In this document: positions 42,525-55,343 of the stretch, piece after piece
How positions within the stretch are numbered: the first letter of the stretch is position 1
How the letters are laid out: each line of letters opens with the position of its first letter
NCBI GenBank assembly: GCA_014905825.1
Contig: JACGCN010000005.1
Coordinates: 2,294,001 to 2,358,000, forward strand
Source: Lyophyllum atratum
Lineage: Eukaryota > Basidiomycota > Agaricomycetes > Agaricales > Lyophyllaceae
Direction of reading: 5' to 3'
DNA length: 64,000 bases
Notes under the pieces: model-generated
What the model was told of the DNA's origin: nothing
Databases searched by the model: none
Seen by the model: the letters and a program-made list of their open reading frames with translations, nothing else
Made by a program: the position numbers and the translations under genes

Positions 42525-45500
42525 ATGGGCAAGTATTCTCAGCATTTTGAATGAAGTGCTTACTGACCATTGCCATTGACTTTAGGTATCCCCAAGGTTA
42601 GTTAGGGACCAATTTTTATCGACTGGAGATGATGACTGACAAACGCGCTTTCAGTTCTTTCGCTACATTTCGTATGTGCTATCATCCTACTGGAGGGAAC
42701 ACATCTAATTATTTGCAGAGAGCGATATCCGTTGACTTCTCAACTCATTCAAGAGAACAAGATCCCTGAATTTGGTGCGTGGCTTATGTTTGAGAGGCGT
42801 GGCAGGTGGCTTACTGAGCTCCAGACAACTTGTATCTCGATTTCAACGGCATCATCCACAATTGTGAGCATATTTATTTTATGAGAAGATCTTCTTGTTG
42901 ACTGGTGGTGTCAGGCTCGCATCCAAATGACGAAGATGCCCATTTTCGCCTATCCGAGGAGCAAATATTCACCTCTATATTCGCTTACGTCGACCATCTT
43001 TTTGGCAAAATCAAACCGAAGAAACTCTTCTTCATGGCCGTCGACGGAGTGGCCCCCAGGGCCAAAATGAATCAGCAGCGAAGCCGGCGGTTCCGAACCG
43101 CAAAGGAGGCCAAGGAGGTGCGAGAGAAGGCTGAGCAGAAAGGGGAGAAGTTACCCGATGAAAAGGCCTTCGACAGCAATTGTATTACCCCCGGTATGTT
43201 TTCTACAAAGCCTGGTTTCTCTCAATCCCTCTGATTATCCCCCAGGCACGCCCTTCATGGCCCGTTTGTCGGCGCAACTACGCTATTTTATTAACAAGAA
43301 GATCACCGAGGACTCGAATTGGCGCAATGTGGAGGTGGTGCTATCGGGGCACGAAGTCCCTGGCGAGGGCGAGCACAAGATTATGGAGTACATCCGGCTG
43401 TCGCGGGCACAGCCAGATTACAATCCAAACGTTCGACATTGTTTATACGGACTTGACGCGGATCTGATCATGCTGGGGCTGCTGAGCCATGATCCACACT
43501 TTTGTTTGTTACGTGAGGAGGTCAAGTTTGGACCTGCCTCGAGGAAGAAGGGGGGCACGAGGTACGCAGGTTGTCTTGCCTTAGTCGTCGTCAAACCTGA
43601 CTTTGTCTTTCAGCCTGGAGTCAATAAATTTTTACCTACTCCACTTGTCGCTCATGCGGGAGTATCTCGATCTCGAATTCCGGGATATCGAGCCTATTTT
43701 GCCGTTCGATTACAGCCTCGAACGGGTCATCGATGATTTTATCTTGTTGGCTGTATTTGTGGGTAACGATTTCTTGCCGAATCTGCCTGACTTGCATATC
43801 CACGAGAATGGATTGGAGAAGTTGTTTGATGTATATAAGAAGGTCCTACCGGCAATGGGTGAGCACTTTCCTTTCTTTCCCTTATTACGCAAGATATTGA
43901 AGGGACAATTCTTTCAGATGGATATATTAACGAGGGAGGAACAATCAATGTACAGAGACTACAGTTGGTGTTGGATGAGATGGCACAGTGGGAGCAGGAG
44001 GTGTTTGAGAAGGAGTATGCCGATTCAAATTGGTACAAGGGAAAGCAGGCAAAGCAGATGAAGGAGATGGAGCTTGGCCAGAAGCGGTCAAAACTGGGTG
44101 CGTGACCCTAATGTTTCGATCACCTCCTCCCCGTCCTTACCCCTATTTTCCAGTGCTCACCGTCCCCCAGCGGGAGATCTTTGACCGGGTCAAGGCATTT
44201 GTGATGGAGAATCGACAAGCAGCCTCAGTTACAGATACGCGGAATGCGAGGTTGGCTATGCCCAACGACTTCCCCGCGCGGGAACGGAAGTTCATCGAGA
44301 AGCTCGCGGAGGACCTACATCTCGGTGTGCGGTGGGATGAATACGATGAGCAGGACGTGAATCTCGTGACGTGGAGATTACCGGGAGCGTCAGAGGAGGG
44401 TGCGGAAAACGGGGCGAGCACACCTGATAGGACAGAGGGAGAGAACGGCGACGATTGGGAGGATGTTGATGAAGAAGACGAGGAGAGCCGGGCTGCTGTT
44501 GACCGTGTCCTGAAGAAGTACGAGAAGGCGCATGTCGCGCACGACGATGAAGGTGGCGGGTTCGATGCGCGGTATGAGCGATCGGTGTCGGAGAAGATGG
44601 ACGAGTGGAAACGTGCTTATTACCGGGTAAGCGAGCTCGTTGAGCACTGCCACGCGATAAAAATCTGACAAGCCTTTGGTGATTTTCAGGGCAAGTTGGA
44701 GATTTCATATGACGACCCGAAGGAGATGGGAGATCTGGCATTCAGATATGTGGAAGGGTTGCAGTGGGTGATGCATTATTACTATAGTGGTGTTGCGTCG
44801 TGGGGGTGGTTCTATAACTATCACTATGCACCTCGGATTTCAGGTGAGTTGCCAACGTATTCTCTTTTGGAGGCCACGTCCTGACACCCTGCGACAGATC
44901 TGCGAAATGTTGATGCAATGACGTTCAACTTCGATCTTGGACGGCCGTTCAAGCCTTACGAGCAGCTCATGGGTGTGTTACCCGTGGCCAGTAAGGAACA
45001 TATCCCACAGGCGTATCAGGCAGGTGTCCTCATCGTCATGGCGTCACTCACTCGCTGATTAACATCTCGCTAGGATCTGATGTACAACCCTGACTCGTCA
45101 ATTCTCGACTTCTACCCCCTCGAGTTCGAGCAAGATCTGAATGGCAAGAAGCAGGATTGGGAGGCAATTGTCAAAATTCCCTTCATCGAGGAGGAGCGGT
45201 TGCTCAATGCCATGTCTTGTACGGCTTTCTCTTCGGCGTCATCTCATGATCTGACATCAAACGTATGCAGCTCGCGAACATCGATTAACACCAGAAGAAA
45301 AGCAGCGGAATAGTTACGGGACGAGCACCAAGTTCTCATACAGCACGGGAGAACCAACCTTGTACCCATCGTCGCTCCCAGGCTTCTTCCCTCCTCTTTA
45401 TAGGTGTACATGTCACATGGAGCCCTTCGACCTCCCAACCCTGAGTGGGCTCCACCTCATCGAAGGCCTTTGCGACGGCGTGCTCACCGGTGCCGACGCC

Positions 45501-47841
45501 CTCGCCGGTTTCCCCTCCCTCAACACCCTGCCGCACACTGCTGTGCTTGGCTTCCACGGCGTCAATGTTCATGGGTCGGAGAGTCGCAACAAGTCGATGA
45601 TCGTGCATATCGAGAACCCGTACGAGCACGCCAAGACGGAGGACATTGCGCGGAAGATGGTGGGCGAGCGGACCTTCATCGGGTGGCCGTTCCTGCAAGA
45701 GGGCCTGGTTGTGGCTGTGTCGGACTCTCTGTTCAAGTATGAGAAGATGGCGTTGATACCAGGGTCGCCGGAGAAGGTCATATCGAACCCGCATGCGCCG
45801 CAGGGCTTGGGCCACTGGAAGATGAAGGCGGAGAGGATTGAACAGGTTTATTCGAAGCGGTCGGGCGTCATTACGGGCGCTGTTGAGATCTTGCTGCACG
45901 TCCGGCCTCTTAAAGGTTTGTCTGAGGATGGCTTATGTGACGCAAAAACTTTGCTGATGTGTTTATGGCTAGGCTTGAAGCGTCTTGAGACAGGAGCGTT
46001 CGTGAAAGACTATGAAGACCCAGATAAGGAGGTCGAGCAGGCTGTCCAGATGTGTCTTCCCGAAGTCGTCTCGGAGGACCCTCGGTATCTGGAACGAGCT
46101 GCCCCACCACTATCGGAAGAGTTCCCAGATGGAAGCAAGATCTTTTTCCTCGGCGAACATGCTTACGGTGTCGCTGCTCAAGTTTCCGCCACGGAAGAGA
46201 AGAGTCTTTCCGTTATCCTTGCCGTACGTTACTCCCTTATCTCTTGGTTCAGCTCTGAAAACTAGACTCTTTACAGTTCTTCCCATCAGACAAAGCGGAA
46301 AACGACAGATTCAAGGCGATTGTACAAAGCCGGCAGTCCAGTCATTATTATCCTTCATTTAAGGCTGCCGATATGGTTGGAATTTCAGGTCGGGCTCTCT
46401 CCAAGATCACGTCAAGCTTCATGGTCATCACTTCCGACAATCAAAAGACCAACTTGGGCTTGAGCCTTAAGTTCGAGGCGAAAGCTCTCAAAGTCATTGA
46501 TTACACTCGAAAAGAGGGCCGTCATTGGGAATTCAGCGAGAAAGCTGTTGAGCTCATTCGCGAGTACAAGGTACGCTGATGACAACAGCCCGTATTTCCA
46601 AATGCGCTCAATGTTTGGCTTCCGTAGGCCAAATTCCCCGAGATTTTCAGGTGTCTTGACATGAGTGGAGATGGTGCGTGTACATATCAGCCATATCAAA
46701 GTCAATACTGATTCGAGCGTGCTCCAGCGATGGCGAAAGCTGCCGACGTCTTGCCTGGTGCTGACTCTGACGGGCGCGTGAGGGAAATCAAGGGATGGCT
46801 CAAGTCCAAAGGGGTTCGCGACTTCGAGCCGGTATCTTTGTTTTGCGACCAATTGACGAAGGTGTGCCCCATCTTGTGTGATTTGTTCCCCGGCGCTGAC
46901 ACGTATTCGGGTCAGGATACCGTAGCCGAGATCGAAAAGCTGGCAGACAGCTTTACGGCTAACAAGTCATCCTCCGGGATTAAAAAGGCGATTGTGAAGG
47001 GCATTCCACGACAGGCTGTACTCAAGCCTTCACATGCTGTTTATCGTCTCCAAAACCAGGCGTTCGCCCTTGGTGATCGGGTCACGATGGTTCAGGACTC
47101 GGGAGGCGTTCCTCTCTCGGTGAAAGGGGTAGTGATTGGTTTGAACGCCAAATCGATGGACGTGGTGTGGGACGTACCGTTTATGTCTGGCGTAACGCTC
47201 GGTGACAGGTCAGTGTCATCTCGGGCTCCACTTCACCTTTTGACTAACCCTTGTTACAGATGCTCCCAGTATCGCGGCTTGACTGTCGAGTTCAATACCT
47301 GTTTAAACTTGACGAACCCACAGTTCGTTACGTCGACCAACCCCAAGGCACCACCACCTCCACAAAACCCTGCCTTCAGACCTAGATTTGGCCCGCATCC
47401 GACAGTGCGTCCTGCACCAGGACAGGCAGCGGCATCTGGGTTCCGGCCGGCTCCTCGATCCAAGTTCGTCATGCTCCTCTTCCATTCCATCTGCTTTAGA
47501 CTTACCTGTGATCCTCTCTCAGCGATAACTCACCCGTGCATATCATGACGAATCCTAATCGCGGCCGGGGTGGGTTCGCCAATGGCCGAGGCGGTCACCA
47601 GCAGCCGGCAGTTGTCAATCAGGTCGAAAAGCCGTTCGCACCAACACCTGCGTCTCCCCAGGCCAACGGTGGTGCACATGTCCCTCCTGCTGGACGCGGG
47701 TTCCATCGAGGTGGTCGAGGCTTTGGTCCTCGCGGACGGGGAGGGTTCGCGCCTGGGTTTGATCGAGGGCGGGTAATGCCCAGAGGAGGATTCCGCGGCG
47801 GTCGAGGAAGAGGTCCATCTACGGCCCCCCTCCCTACATAA
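42525..47841 (+). CDS. XRN1: 5'-3' exoribonuclease 1 (XRN1)
   Basis: Twenty exons join in phase to give 1426 residues: 42525-42528, 42586-42596, 42655-42671, 42719-42774, 42825-42863, 42915-43193, 43246-43561, 43614-43858, 43918-44097, 44154-44626, 44690-44843, 44898-45019, 45074-45218, 45271-45915, 45973-46223, 46277-46570, 46628-46673, 46728-47208, 47260-47463, 47523-47841. The enzyme degrades decapped mRNA in the cytoplasm and P-bodies. The nuclease core starts MGIPKFFRYISERYP and contains [35 protein letters not shown], the acidic site in [15 protein letters not shown] and [12 protein letters not shown], and [20 protein letters not shown]. The XRN1-type D1-D3 and SH3-like domains follow ([20 protein letters not shown]). 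The tail is Pro-rich, then RGG/GRG-rich. Exon 1 is four bases, and introns 1 and 12 start with GC. Confidence 0.96.
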
Positions 47842-48404
47842 AGCGTTGGAAAGCGGATACCCTGTCAGCGGATCAGTTTTACATGGTATATCGGCGTAAT
47901 CCTCATAGGACTTCGATGTTGAGCAATGCCAAATCTTCTGTCAGTTGTTCAAAGCTTCCGAGGACGCTGCCGCTCCTACTCCAGGGAATCTGACCTTCGT
48001 TTGTTGTTCCCTCTCTCATAAGTATCATTCGAATGTCGCGCCCGACTTTTAATTATAGTGATGGGCCATATGACTCGTGTCAAACTTTTCTGATACGATT
48101 GCAACCGCGTTTCTTATATCACCGGGATTCTGTGATAATCACCCATTTCAATGCGTTCCTGAGGCTGTCAAGCATATTCGCTGACGTTGAAAGGCTCACA
48201 ATAGCCTTTTGTGGCGTTATTTTCTCAATTCTTTTCCCACAGTGGATTGACTTCGTTTGACAGTCTTCGGGTCCATCTGGGCGGCTCTCACAAAAATTCA
48301 GGATATGAATACCATAAAGGCAGGTCTTGTCTATTGTTGGAGACTTTTTCGCCATCTCCTCCACGGATACGTGTTGTCAACTCCAGTGTAAACCGTGACG
48401 AGCA
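47842..48404. other. intergenic between XRN1 and SLATT gene
   Basis: No gene is seen. This holds the XRN1 3' flank and the promoter of the SLATT gene. Confidence 0.5.
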
Positions 48405-49593
48405 ATGGACAACGAAAACGGCAGCGAACGCGATCATGGGACTCAGCCAGTTCAGCAGCAGCCCCAAGCTCAGCAGCAGCAGCCGGTACAGCAGCAGCAG
48501 CCAGCTCAGCAGCAACAGCCCGTTCAGGCGCAACCAGGCCAGCCACAGCCCGACCAGCCACAACCCGCCCAACAGCAGCCAGCCCGCCTCAACACCGCTG
48601 TATCATCAATGCCTGCTCAGCCGTTCTCGTATACATCCTCGTCCGTACCTCCCCCGCAGGTCGCCCCTCTCTCCCGTTCTGCTGAAAAGCTGGAGGAAGG
48701 TACACCAGCACCTTCCATCTCCAGATCTGCAACCCGTCGTGATTACGGAACTGAACGCGAACGCGACCGGTTGGGCAACCCTCTGCCTCCTCTACCCGAC
48801 GCGCGCCTTGGGTACGATATACGTGCACCAGCAAAGACGAGGACCGTCGACACGCACTACTCGGCTAGACCACGCTCTGGGATTGACTACATTGTCCCTG
48901 TCGAGGAGAAGGTGAGTTTTCTCGTTTAAACTCATATCTAGTCGATTCCCTGACTGTAGTGTGCAGCCGCACCCGAAGAGGACGGTTGGCGAGCGTCTTG
49001 AACCCACCCTTGCAAGGGCCGTCATTGAAAGGGACAAATACGCCTTGAAGGCGAAAATGACCGGCTATGCCTTGAACGCGGCCATCGGCGCCCAAGTTCT
49101 GCTCGGCTCCTTAACGACCGGGTTATCGGCCGCAGCGACCACTGGGAGACAAGTAAGACCAATTTTTGCTCTCAAAGGATGCTAAATCTTACTGATACTG
49201 TCGCTCACGATAGGCTGCAGTCGCGACTACGATTCTCGGTATGTTCCATAGAATATTTACTTGAGTTTGGGAACCATGTCTTACTCTGTTCAAGGTGGTC
49301 TTGCGACCGTGGTCGCATCATACCTCGCCCGTGCTCGGGGCTCCAATGAGCCCGAACTTTCTATCACGCGCACAAAGGACCTCGAACAGTTTATCCGCGA
49401 ATGTCAGGCATTCCAATTAGATAATGGACATATAGCATCAGGCGAGCACGACGAGCAGCTGCATCGGTTCCGGTCACGCTTCGAAGAGCTGCTCGGGAAT
49501 GCCAGCGGGTGAGCACTGCTCTGCGAACGACATGTCGATACATTTAGCTCACTCCACTTCTTCAGGGAACGCAAGTTATCACCCCCGGTCTAG
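48405..49593 (+). CDS. fungal SLATT-domain 2TM protein
   Basis: Exons 48405-48911, 48967-49152, 49214-49238, 49295-49508 and 49566-49593 give 319 residues. The first 65 residues are almost pure Gln/Pro/Ala (QPVQQQPQAQQQQPVQQQQP), followed by a Ser/Pro/Arg-rich linker. The conserved core has TVGERLEPTLARAVIERDKY, AKMTGYALNAAIGAQVLLGS, then a second hydrophobic segment ATTILGGLATVVASYLARAR, and a helical tail (SITRTKDLEQFIRECQAFQL). This matches the SLATT family (SMODS and SLOG-associating two-TM effector domain), whose bacterial members are proposed pore-forming effectors in nucleotide-signalling defence. The fungal function is unknown. The gene lies 560 bases downstream of XRN1 on the same strand. 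Confidence 0.85.
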
Positions 49594-52069
49594 AGTGGAC
49601 CATGGACCTCGTCGTGCCTAGCCTGATCATAAATTATCACTGATACCCGGATATTCGTATTATACTTGCATACCCAAGAGTCTGTACTTCCACTGTTGCA
49701 CCCAGCCATCCGGCCTTACTTCTGTCATCTTCCACACCTCACTGTCTTTAACATCACACTCGCTTACCAGTCGTTCGTACTAGATTGTTCGAATTGTAGT
49801 CGCACTCAAGAGTCGGTGCTTCCAAAGCCGCGTCCGGACACCCGGCCTCACTTCAGTACATGTTATACACTTCACTGCCCTTAGTACCACACTCGCTTTC
49901 CAATCGTACGCTCTCCCAGTCGCTATTGACGCTTTACGAATTCAGGTTTTGCAATACGCCCAGTTTGGACGTACCGCATGTTATCATCTCAGCCGCCATA
50001 CGTCAGGCAGTTGGCGACATAATGACTAAGAAGTAGCCAATCCACCTGTCTTCACGCTACACCGCTTCGTGGTATGAACATCATACATTGGTGAAACGAG
50101 AACATGACCTCCCCCCATATTCAGGCCCGGCGTGTGTAAGCACCTGCGGATACGAACCAGACGCTTTCATAGAGGCAATCGTCAGTATCCCATACGTTCC
50201 GCCGGGGCAACCTGGTCCGCGGTCGCTTGTCTGGTACTCGCCTTCACTGCATCGTAACACAGAACGTATCAGCCCAACCCTGCCCGTCTGCCTTACACTA
50301 CACACGTCGCGCACCCCATCACCGGACACGCACGCTCAATTGGGCACACCTAGCAAGGTTCGCAGTATCATCCTCGCCACGTACAGCGCCGCGTGTGAAG
50401 GCACAATGACCCCCATGGTTGTATTTCAGCTCTGAGGGATCCGTGACATCAGGGCTGCAAAACCCGCGGAGTAACTGGCGTAGCTCAGTTGGGGCCCACT
50501 CCTCCTCGGCATAGGCCAGATGCACCGATCCACTTCGTCTACACGACGCGCTTTGTAGCCGCGACCCGTAAGGGTCGGTTGGAACCGAATCTGGGCGGGT
50601 CGATGATAGTGAACATGTGTGCGCGTCCCTGAGAGATTCGGGTGGATATACGCACCTTCAAGATATCTTCGTGGACCGCAGCCGCGCTTCCCCCTTCAGC
50701 TCGTGGCTAGTACCTTTGGCGAGGTGCATCGGCCGAGCATGATACGGATCGAGAATCTCGAGATTACCGACGCCGAAGGTGACGGCCCCGCCCGAGTTTA
50801 TCTCGACGCGTATGTGAGCATGCTGCTTGGTGGGTGGTCCCAGTGACGATAAGTACACATCATGACCCACCGCTTCAGATCGGGATAGTGGATCCTGCTC
50901 CGAAGCGGTCTTTCACGAAAATGCAAGAGAAAAACAGGGGAATGACCTCAAGGAAATACAACACATGTCGCGCAAGGGGGACGTGAATAATCGACAGGAA
51001 GTGATACCCGCGACCAGGCGGTATTTTATCGCCAGTTTTTCGACGGACGACATGGGATGACACTGACATGTGTCCGTCAGGTTGCCGTTCAACGTTGAAG
51101 TTGACTCCTCGAGGAGCAATCATCGAGTAAATTTTCACTCTACTGCTATCGCGCGCCGCTATCTGCTATCATGCAGGTCCTGATGGATAGGCTGTCGAGA
51201 CTCGACATCCATATCTTAGCTTGCATATCAGTGATAGTACTTGGTGGAGATGATCGGAGCGATGACTTATCTAGCTCCCATTCGATATGTAAAAAAAGTT
51301 CTGGACATGCCAGGGGGAGCCAGTGTGCCTCGTTCTGAGTCATTCAACCCCGGACCTGTAAATCAATGCGAGTCGTGACATCATGGACGTGAGTAGGCAG
51401 ATATGATCCGGACCGTGGATTTGCGATCGTGAGGAGGGTGCTGAAGGGTGCCTTTGGGAAAATGAGCGTTGTGGAGGTGATATATGTGCCTTGGCCTCCT
51501 GTCGCTGAATATCAATAACGGTTTAAATTTATTTGAACGGATCAATTACTTATAGATAGGTAAATTTCCAATTCATATACTTGAAATTTGCATCCTCCTG
51601 CTCCATACATTGGCCTCCCCTGGCCTCCCCCTGGGGATTTGAATTTTGAAGCCATCGCAAGTCTGCACAACTGCATGGACTCCTGTTTTCAACGGCTGAC
51701 ACGTATCCATTAAAAAATTCAAATGGCTAACAATTTATGGCAGAATTTCAATTCAAAAGGACTCACGACGCAGAGGCTCGAGCTCAGAGCGACAGGGGTT
51801 TCAGGGCTTTTGAGGGGGTGAGACGATAAAAATAGAAGCACATCCACGGTCCCATGATTGGATCTCACGTGGCTTCCTCGTGTCGGCACGGGCGGCACTG
51901 GGGAAATGCACATGTGTGGCTAAACTCTCCTCCAAACTCCTCGAGATAGCTATCAGGGGAATTACACATAATATACAGCCATGTGGAGAAGCCCCTGGAT
52001 GTCGTCTGACTACTTATTAGCGCGCTGGAAGCTGCGGCCAACCGCCCCCGAACCCTCCCCCGAACTTTC
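49594..52069. other. gene-poor stretch, tandem repeat and AT-rich segment
   Basis: It contains the two-unit repeat at 49672-49920 and an AT-rich part at 51510-51720. Frames at 50088-50435 and 50619-50846 have protein-like composition in places but no ATG-exon structure or family. No gene is called. Confidence 0.4.
49672..49920. repeat. tandem repeat, period about 131 bp, two copies
   Basis: ACCCAAGAGTCTGTACTTCC at 49672 recurs as ACTCAAGAGTCGGTGCTTCC at 49804. CCACACTCGCTTTCCA-type blocks and CACTTCACTGCCCTTA-type blocks follow at matching distances. Confidence 0.7.
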
Positions 52070-54251
52070 ATGATCATGGGTAGTCCAATGGTAGACGCTC
52101 ATCTCGAGAATGCGGGCCCTCCTACCACTCGGAGCAGGCTATACGACATATGGGCAACTCCAATGACGCAGATCGTGCTTATTTCCTTGATATGTTTCTG
52201 CTGCCCAGGTGAGTACGAAATACTCTGCTTTTCGAAACGACCAATGACCTGTTAAACCTCAGGAATGTACAATGCGATTGGCGGTCTTGGAGGATCGGGT
52301 CAGCTGGACAGCACAGTAGCTGCAAACGCAACGGTAGCGCTCCTAGCTGCTACAGCAGCGTCGGCGCTCACCATTGTGCCCCCTATCTTCGATGTACGCA
52401 GCGAGTCAGCACCTCTTTCGACTTTCTCTGACAAATTCCGCAGATGTTCGGGCCCCGCACATGTCTGTTGATTGGTGAGTGTGAATCTTCAAACTGCTGG
52501 AACGGCTGCTGAACGGATATGATCCGCAGGAGGGTGGACTTATCCCTTGTATTCCGGCGCGCTCCTCTGTTACAACCATACGCACAATTCGGCTTTCGTC
52601 ATTGCGAGTGGCGCAATCCTCGGTCTCGGTGCTTCTTTCCTATGGGTAGCCCAAGGAGCTGTGCGTCTGCGTGTCCGAATTCGATATCAACCGATTCACT
52701 GACCAGCGTACTTTAAGATCATGGTCTCGTACCCTCTACCAGACAAGAAGGGTAGAGCTATCGGACTTTTCTGGGTACGTGCTCGTGATGTTCTCCCTGG
52801 AGGCTATATTAACCGAAACGTTAGGTCATTTTCAACCTCGGCGGCGGAATTGGATCCTTCATATCTTTCGGACTGAACTTCCATTCCAAGAGTGGGACAG
52901 TCAACGATGGCACATGTGCGTATCACACTGAAATATCGTCTCGTGCCTCTCTCTGAATCGATGTCTCAGATGGTGCTTTCATGGCGATCATGTGTAAGTC
53001 AAGACGCTTCCTTGTATAGGCATTCCTTCTTATATTATTTCCTCACAGTTATCGGATGGCTGCTTTCCATCTTCATTGCACCTCCGCATAAAGTTATCCG
53101 AGAAGATGGCACACGAGCGGGCGCTCGACCCTCAGGTGTTAGCATCGGATTCGTTGCTTCCCTCAAGAACGAGTACAACAAATTCGTCTCCGCACTCAGG
53201 GATTGGCGAATTTGGCTACTCATTCCTGCGTTCTTCTGCGCCAACTTCTTCTACTCGTATCAGCAGAACACAGTCAACGGTATGTCTTTTTGCACTACCT
53301 CGAATGCGTATAGCGGCTGAGATGATGCTTCTAGGTGCGACTTTCACCCTTCGGGCTCGGTCTCTCAATGGTGCCATGTACTGGATCGCACAGATGGTAT
53401 GTCTCACGCATCCCTCCTAGAGTTGATGCTGATAAGTCCTCAGTTCGGCGGTATCGCAATTGGCTTCCTCCTGGACTTGAAGTACCTCACGCGTCCTCAG
53501 CGTGCTATCCTCGGTTACGTCTTCGTTCTTGTCACCGGGTTCTCTATCTGGGGAGGTACGTATATCCCTCCTTGTTCTTCTATAATGTATCTGACATATG
53601 TTCAGGTGGCCTTGCGTTCCAGCGATGGGAAAACGCCACTGGCAAAAAACAATGGCTTGACTTCTCCGATGGGAAGACTTATGTTGGGCCGTTCTGGCTG
53701 TGAGCATGACCTCGCAACTTCTTTGACCGTATCTCTATAGCTCATCTGCGATATTTCTAAGATATTTCTGGTACGGCGCATTCGATGCATTCTGGCAGGT
53801 AACTCGATATCATTGTTATCTCAGACCCGCGATAACTCACACCGTTTTCGCAGTCCTACTGCTATTGGATGATGGCCTCCCTCGCCGACTCCCCACATGA
53901 AGCTGCCAAATACGTCGGATGTAAGTGTTTATAAGTATGGTTATAATATCGGCGCTCAATTGAATCCTACCAGTATACAAGACATTCCAAGCTACAGGAG
54001 GAGCCGTTGCTTGGCGAATCAATGCCCTTAAGTGTACGTCGACTTACCATAGCTCCTCTTGATATATGTCTCACAAGTGCCCAGATCCGCCAATCACTCA
54101 GTTGACTATCAACTGGGCGCTTCTCGGCGCGTCACTCTTGATCGCCATTCCAGCTGTCCTTGCGATTACCCCTTCTCCTGTCGCCGCCGAGATTGACGAT
54201 TCCAGCACCAACGAGAAGGACAGCCGAGATGAAGAGGTTGCCGTCAAGTGA
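52070..54251 (+). CDS. UNC93/MFS-like membrane transporter
   Basis: Fifteen exons (52070-52208, 52263-52393, 52444-52474, 52530-52660, 52718-52774, 52825-52915, 52970-52993, 53049-53279, 53335-53396, 53444-53555, 53606-53699, 53741-53798, 53854-53920, 53974-54033, 54085-54251) give 484 residues; ATGs at 52076 and 52088 are alternative starts. About eleven hydrophobic segments are visible, for example MTQIVLISLICFCCPGMYNA, ILGLGASFLWVAQGAIMVSY, VIFNLGGGIGSFISFGLNFH, WLLIPAFFCANFFYSYQQNT and INWALLGASLLIAIPAVLAI. GMYNAIGGLGG and WVAQGAIMVSYP are typical of fungal UNC93/DUF895 proteins in the major facilitator fold. The substrate is unknown; fungal members are sometimes annotated as potassium-channel regulators or transporters. 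A charged C-terminal tail follows. Plasma or internal membrane location cannot be decided. Confidence 0.9.
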
Positions 54252-54574
54252 GGAGCATTTTGGTTTTGGGACGCCGTCGCGGACGGATGGAAGAGCAGAA
54301 TCTTGCTAACTAATATTTTATACCTGACCTACGCTAGAAAGATTTCGTCGTGGACATCACCACCGAGCTCTGACATGCAACTAGAATATATATTGTGTCC
54401 ATTAACGAGTTCGACATCCGAACAGACAATTGCAATGCTCTCTACAGCCAATGCTGGCTACATTTGCAAGAGACTTTGAAGTGATATGGGAGCTTGAACT
54501 ACAAATTCATGGTCCCTGGCTCGACTCATGTCGTCAATTGCCTTGTCGACCACTAGATAGGTTGTATCTTGGTG
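54252..54574. other. convergent intergenic region
   Basis: This is the shared 3' flank between the plus-strand transporter and minus-strand paralogue A. No gene is seen. Confidence 0.5.
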
Positions 54575-55343
54575 CTAGTGTATCTCGTTCGCTTGTGCTC
54601 GATCTTCGACGGCTCTTCTTCCGACCGGGACTATCTCCGGCGCGGGTTCACTGCGTTTGGCTGGCTTGATCAGAGCCCGGGGTCTCTTCGACATTCTTCC
54701 TATAATTGTTGTGGCGGCTTTCCTCTTTGTTCGAACCACCGTCTCTGAGCTTCGTTGAGTCATTTCTGGTTCGTCCAGCTCCGTCTTGATGGGCTTCTCT
54801 GCATTATGCGTTATCCGTGACAGCACTTCAGCAGGAACCTCTGGAAGTGCTTCGAATCCTTGTGAGGCTGGAGACGCTGGCTGTGACTGATCCGCTGCAA
54901 GCGCCGCAGGAAAGTATATTGTGATTGTGTAGTGGGTCCTGCCAGGGGAAGAGAACGTAGAGGCTTGGGCGTTGAAGCCACTATCAGCCATGAGTTTCTG
55001 GAATTCTGCTAGGAATATCTCCTTATATGCATCGAGGGCCCCCCGGGGATGTCTGGCGTAGATGGTGAGCGGTTCCGAGGGATCGATGGCCCATCGTGGA
55101 ATACTTGATTCATCCTTTGCGTCGGATAACATCTGGTAGCTGGAAGAGGATCAGTCGGCGTTGGAAAGAACTGGCCCATTCCGCTCACTGCCGTTCGATG
55201 TTCCTCATCACTTCAGCCCGGGCTTCTTTCAACCATTTTTCGGCAACTTCATCGAGGTTTCCCACAGGTCGATTCCTGATCCTAGCAATGCAGTCATTGA
55301 ACAGCGCAGACACCTCCTTGAGGTCAGGAGTTGCTTGGGCCAT
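54575..55343 (-). CDS. uncharacterised basic protein, tandem paralogue A
   Basis: Exons 55343-55189 and 55139-54575 give 239 residues. The N-terminal helical part reads MAQATPDLKEVSALFNDCIA, then NLDEVAEKWLKEARAEVMRN. The middle holds SIPRWAIDPSEPLTIYARHP and EFQKLMADSGFNAQASTF. The C-terminal half is disordered, with basic clusters KRKAAT and SKRPRAL that look like nuclear localisation signals. It has a paralogue at 56123-56887 with the same 155-base first exon and the same phase-2 intron. Its C-terminus differs from that of B after VGRR, ending in an unrelated EDRAQANEIH tail, possibly from a frameshift. No known family is recognised. Confidence 0.75.

Noticed and set aside
45336..45899. 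187-codon antisense frame inside XRN1
   Set aside because: It is the complement of conserved XRN1 exons; long antisense frames are expected from the codon bias there.
50470..50560. GGCGTAGCTCAGTTGG, tRNA 5'-half-like sequence
   Set aside because: It resembles the D-arm of many tRNAs, but no matching anticodon arm, T arm (GTTCGA) or acceptor 3' end follows within 100 bases.
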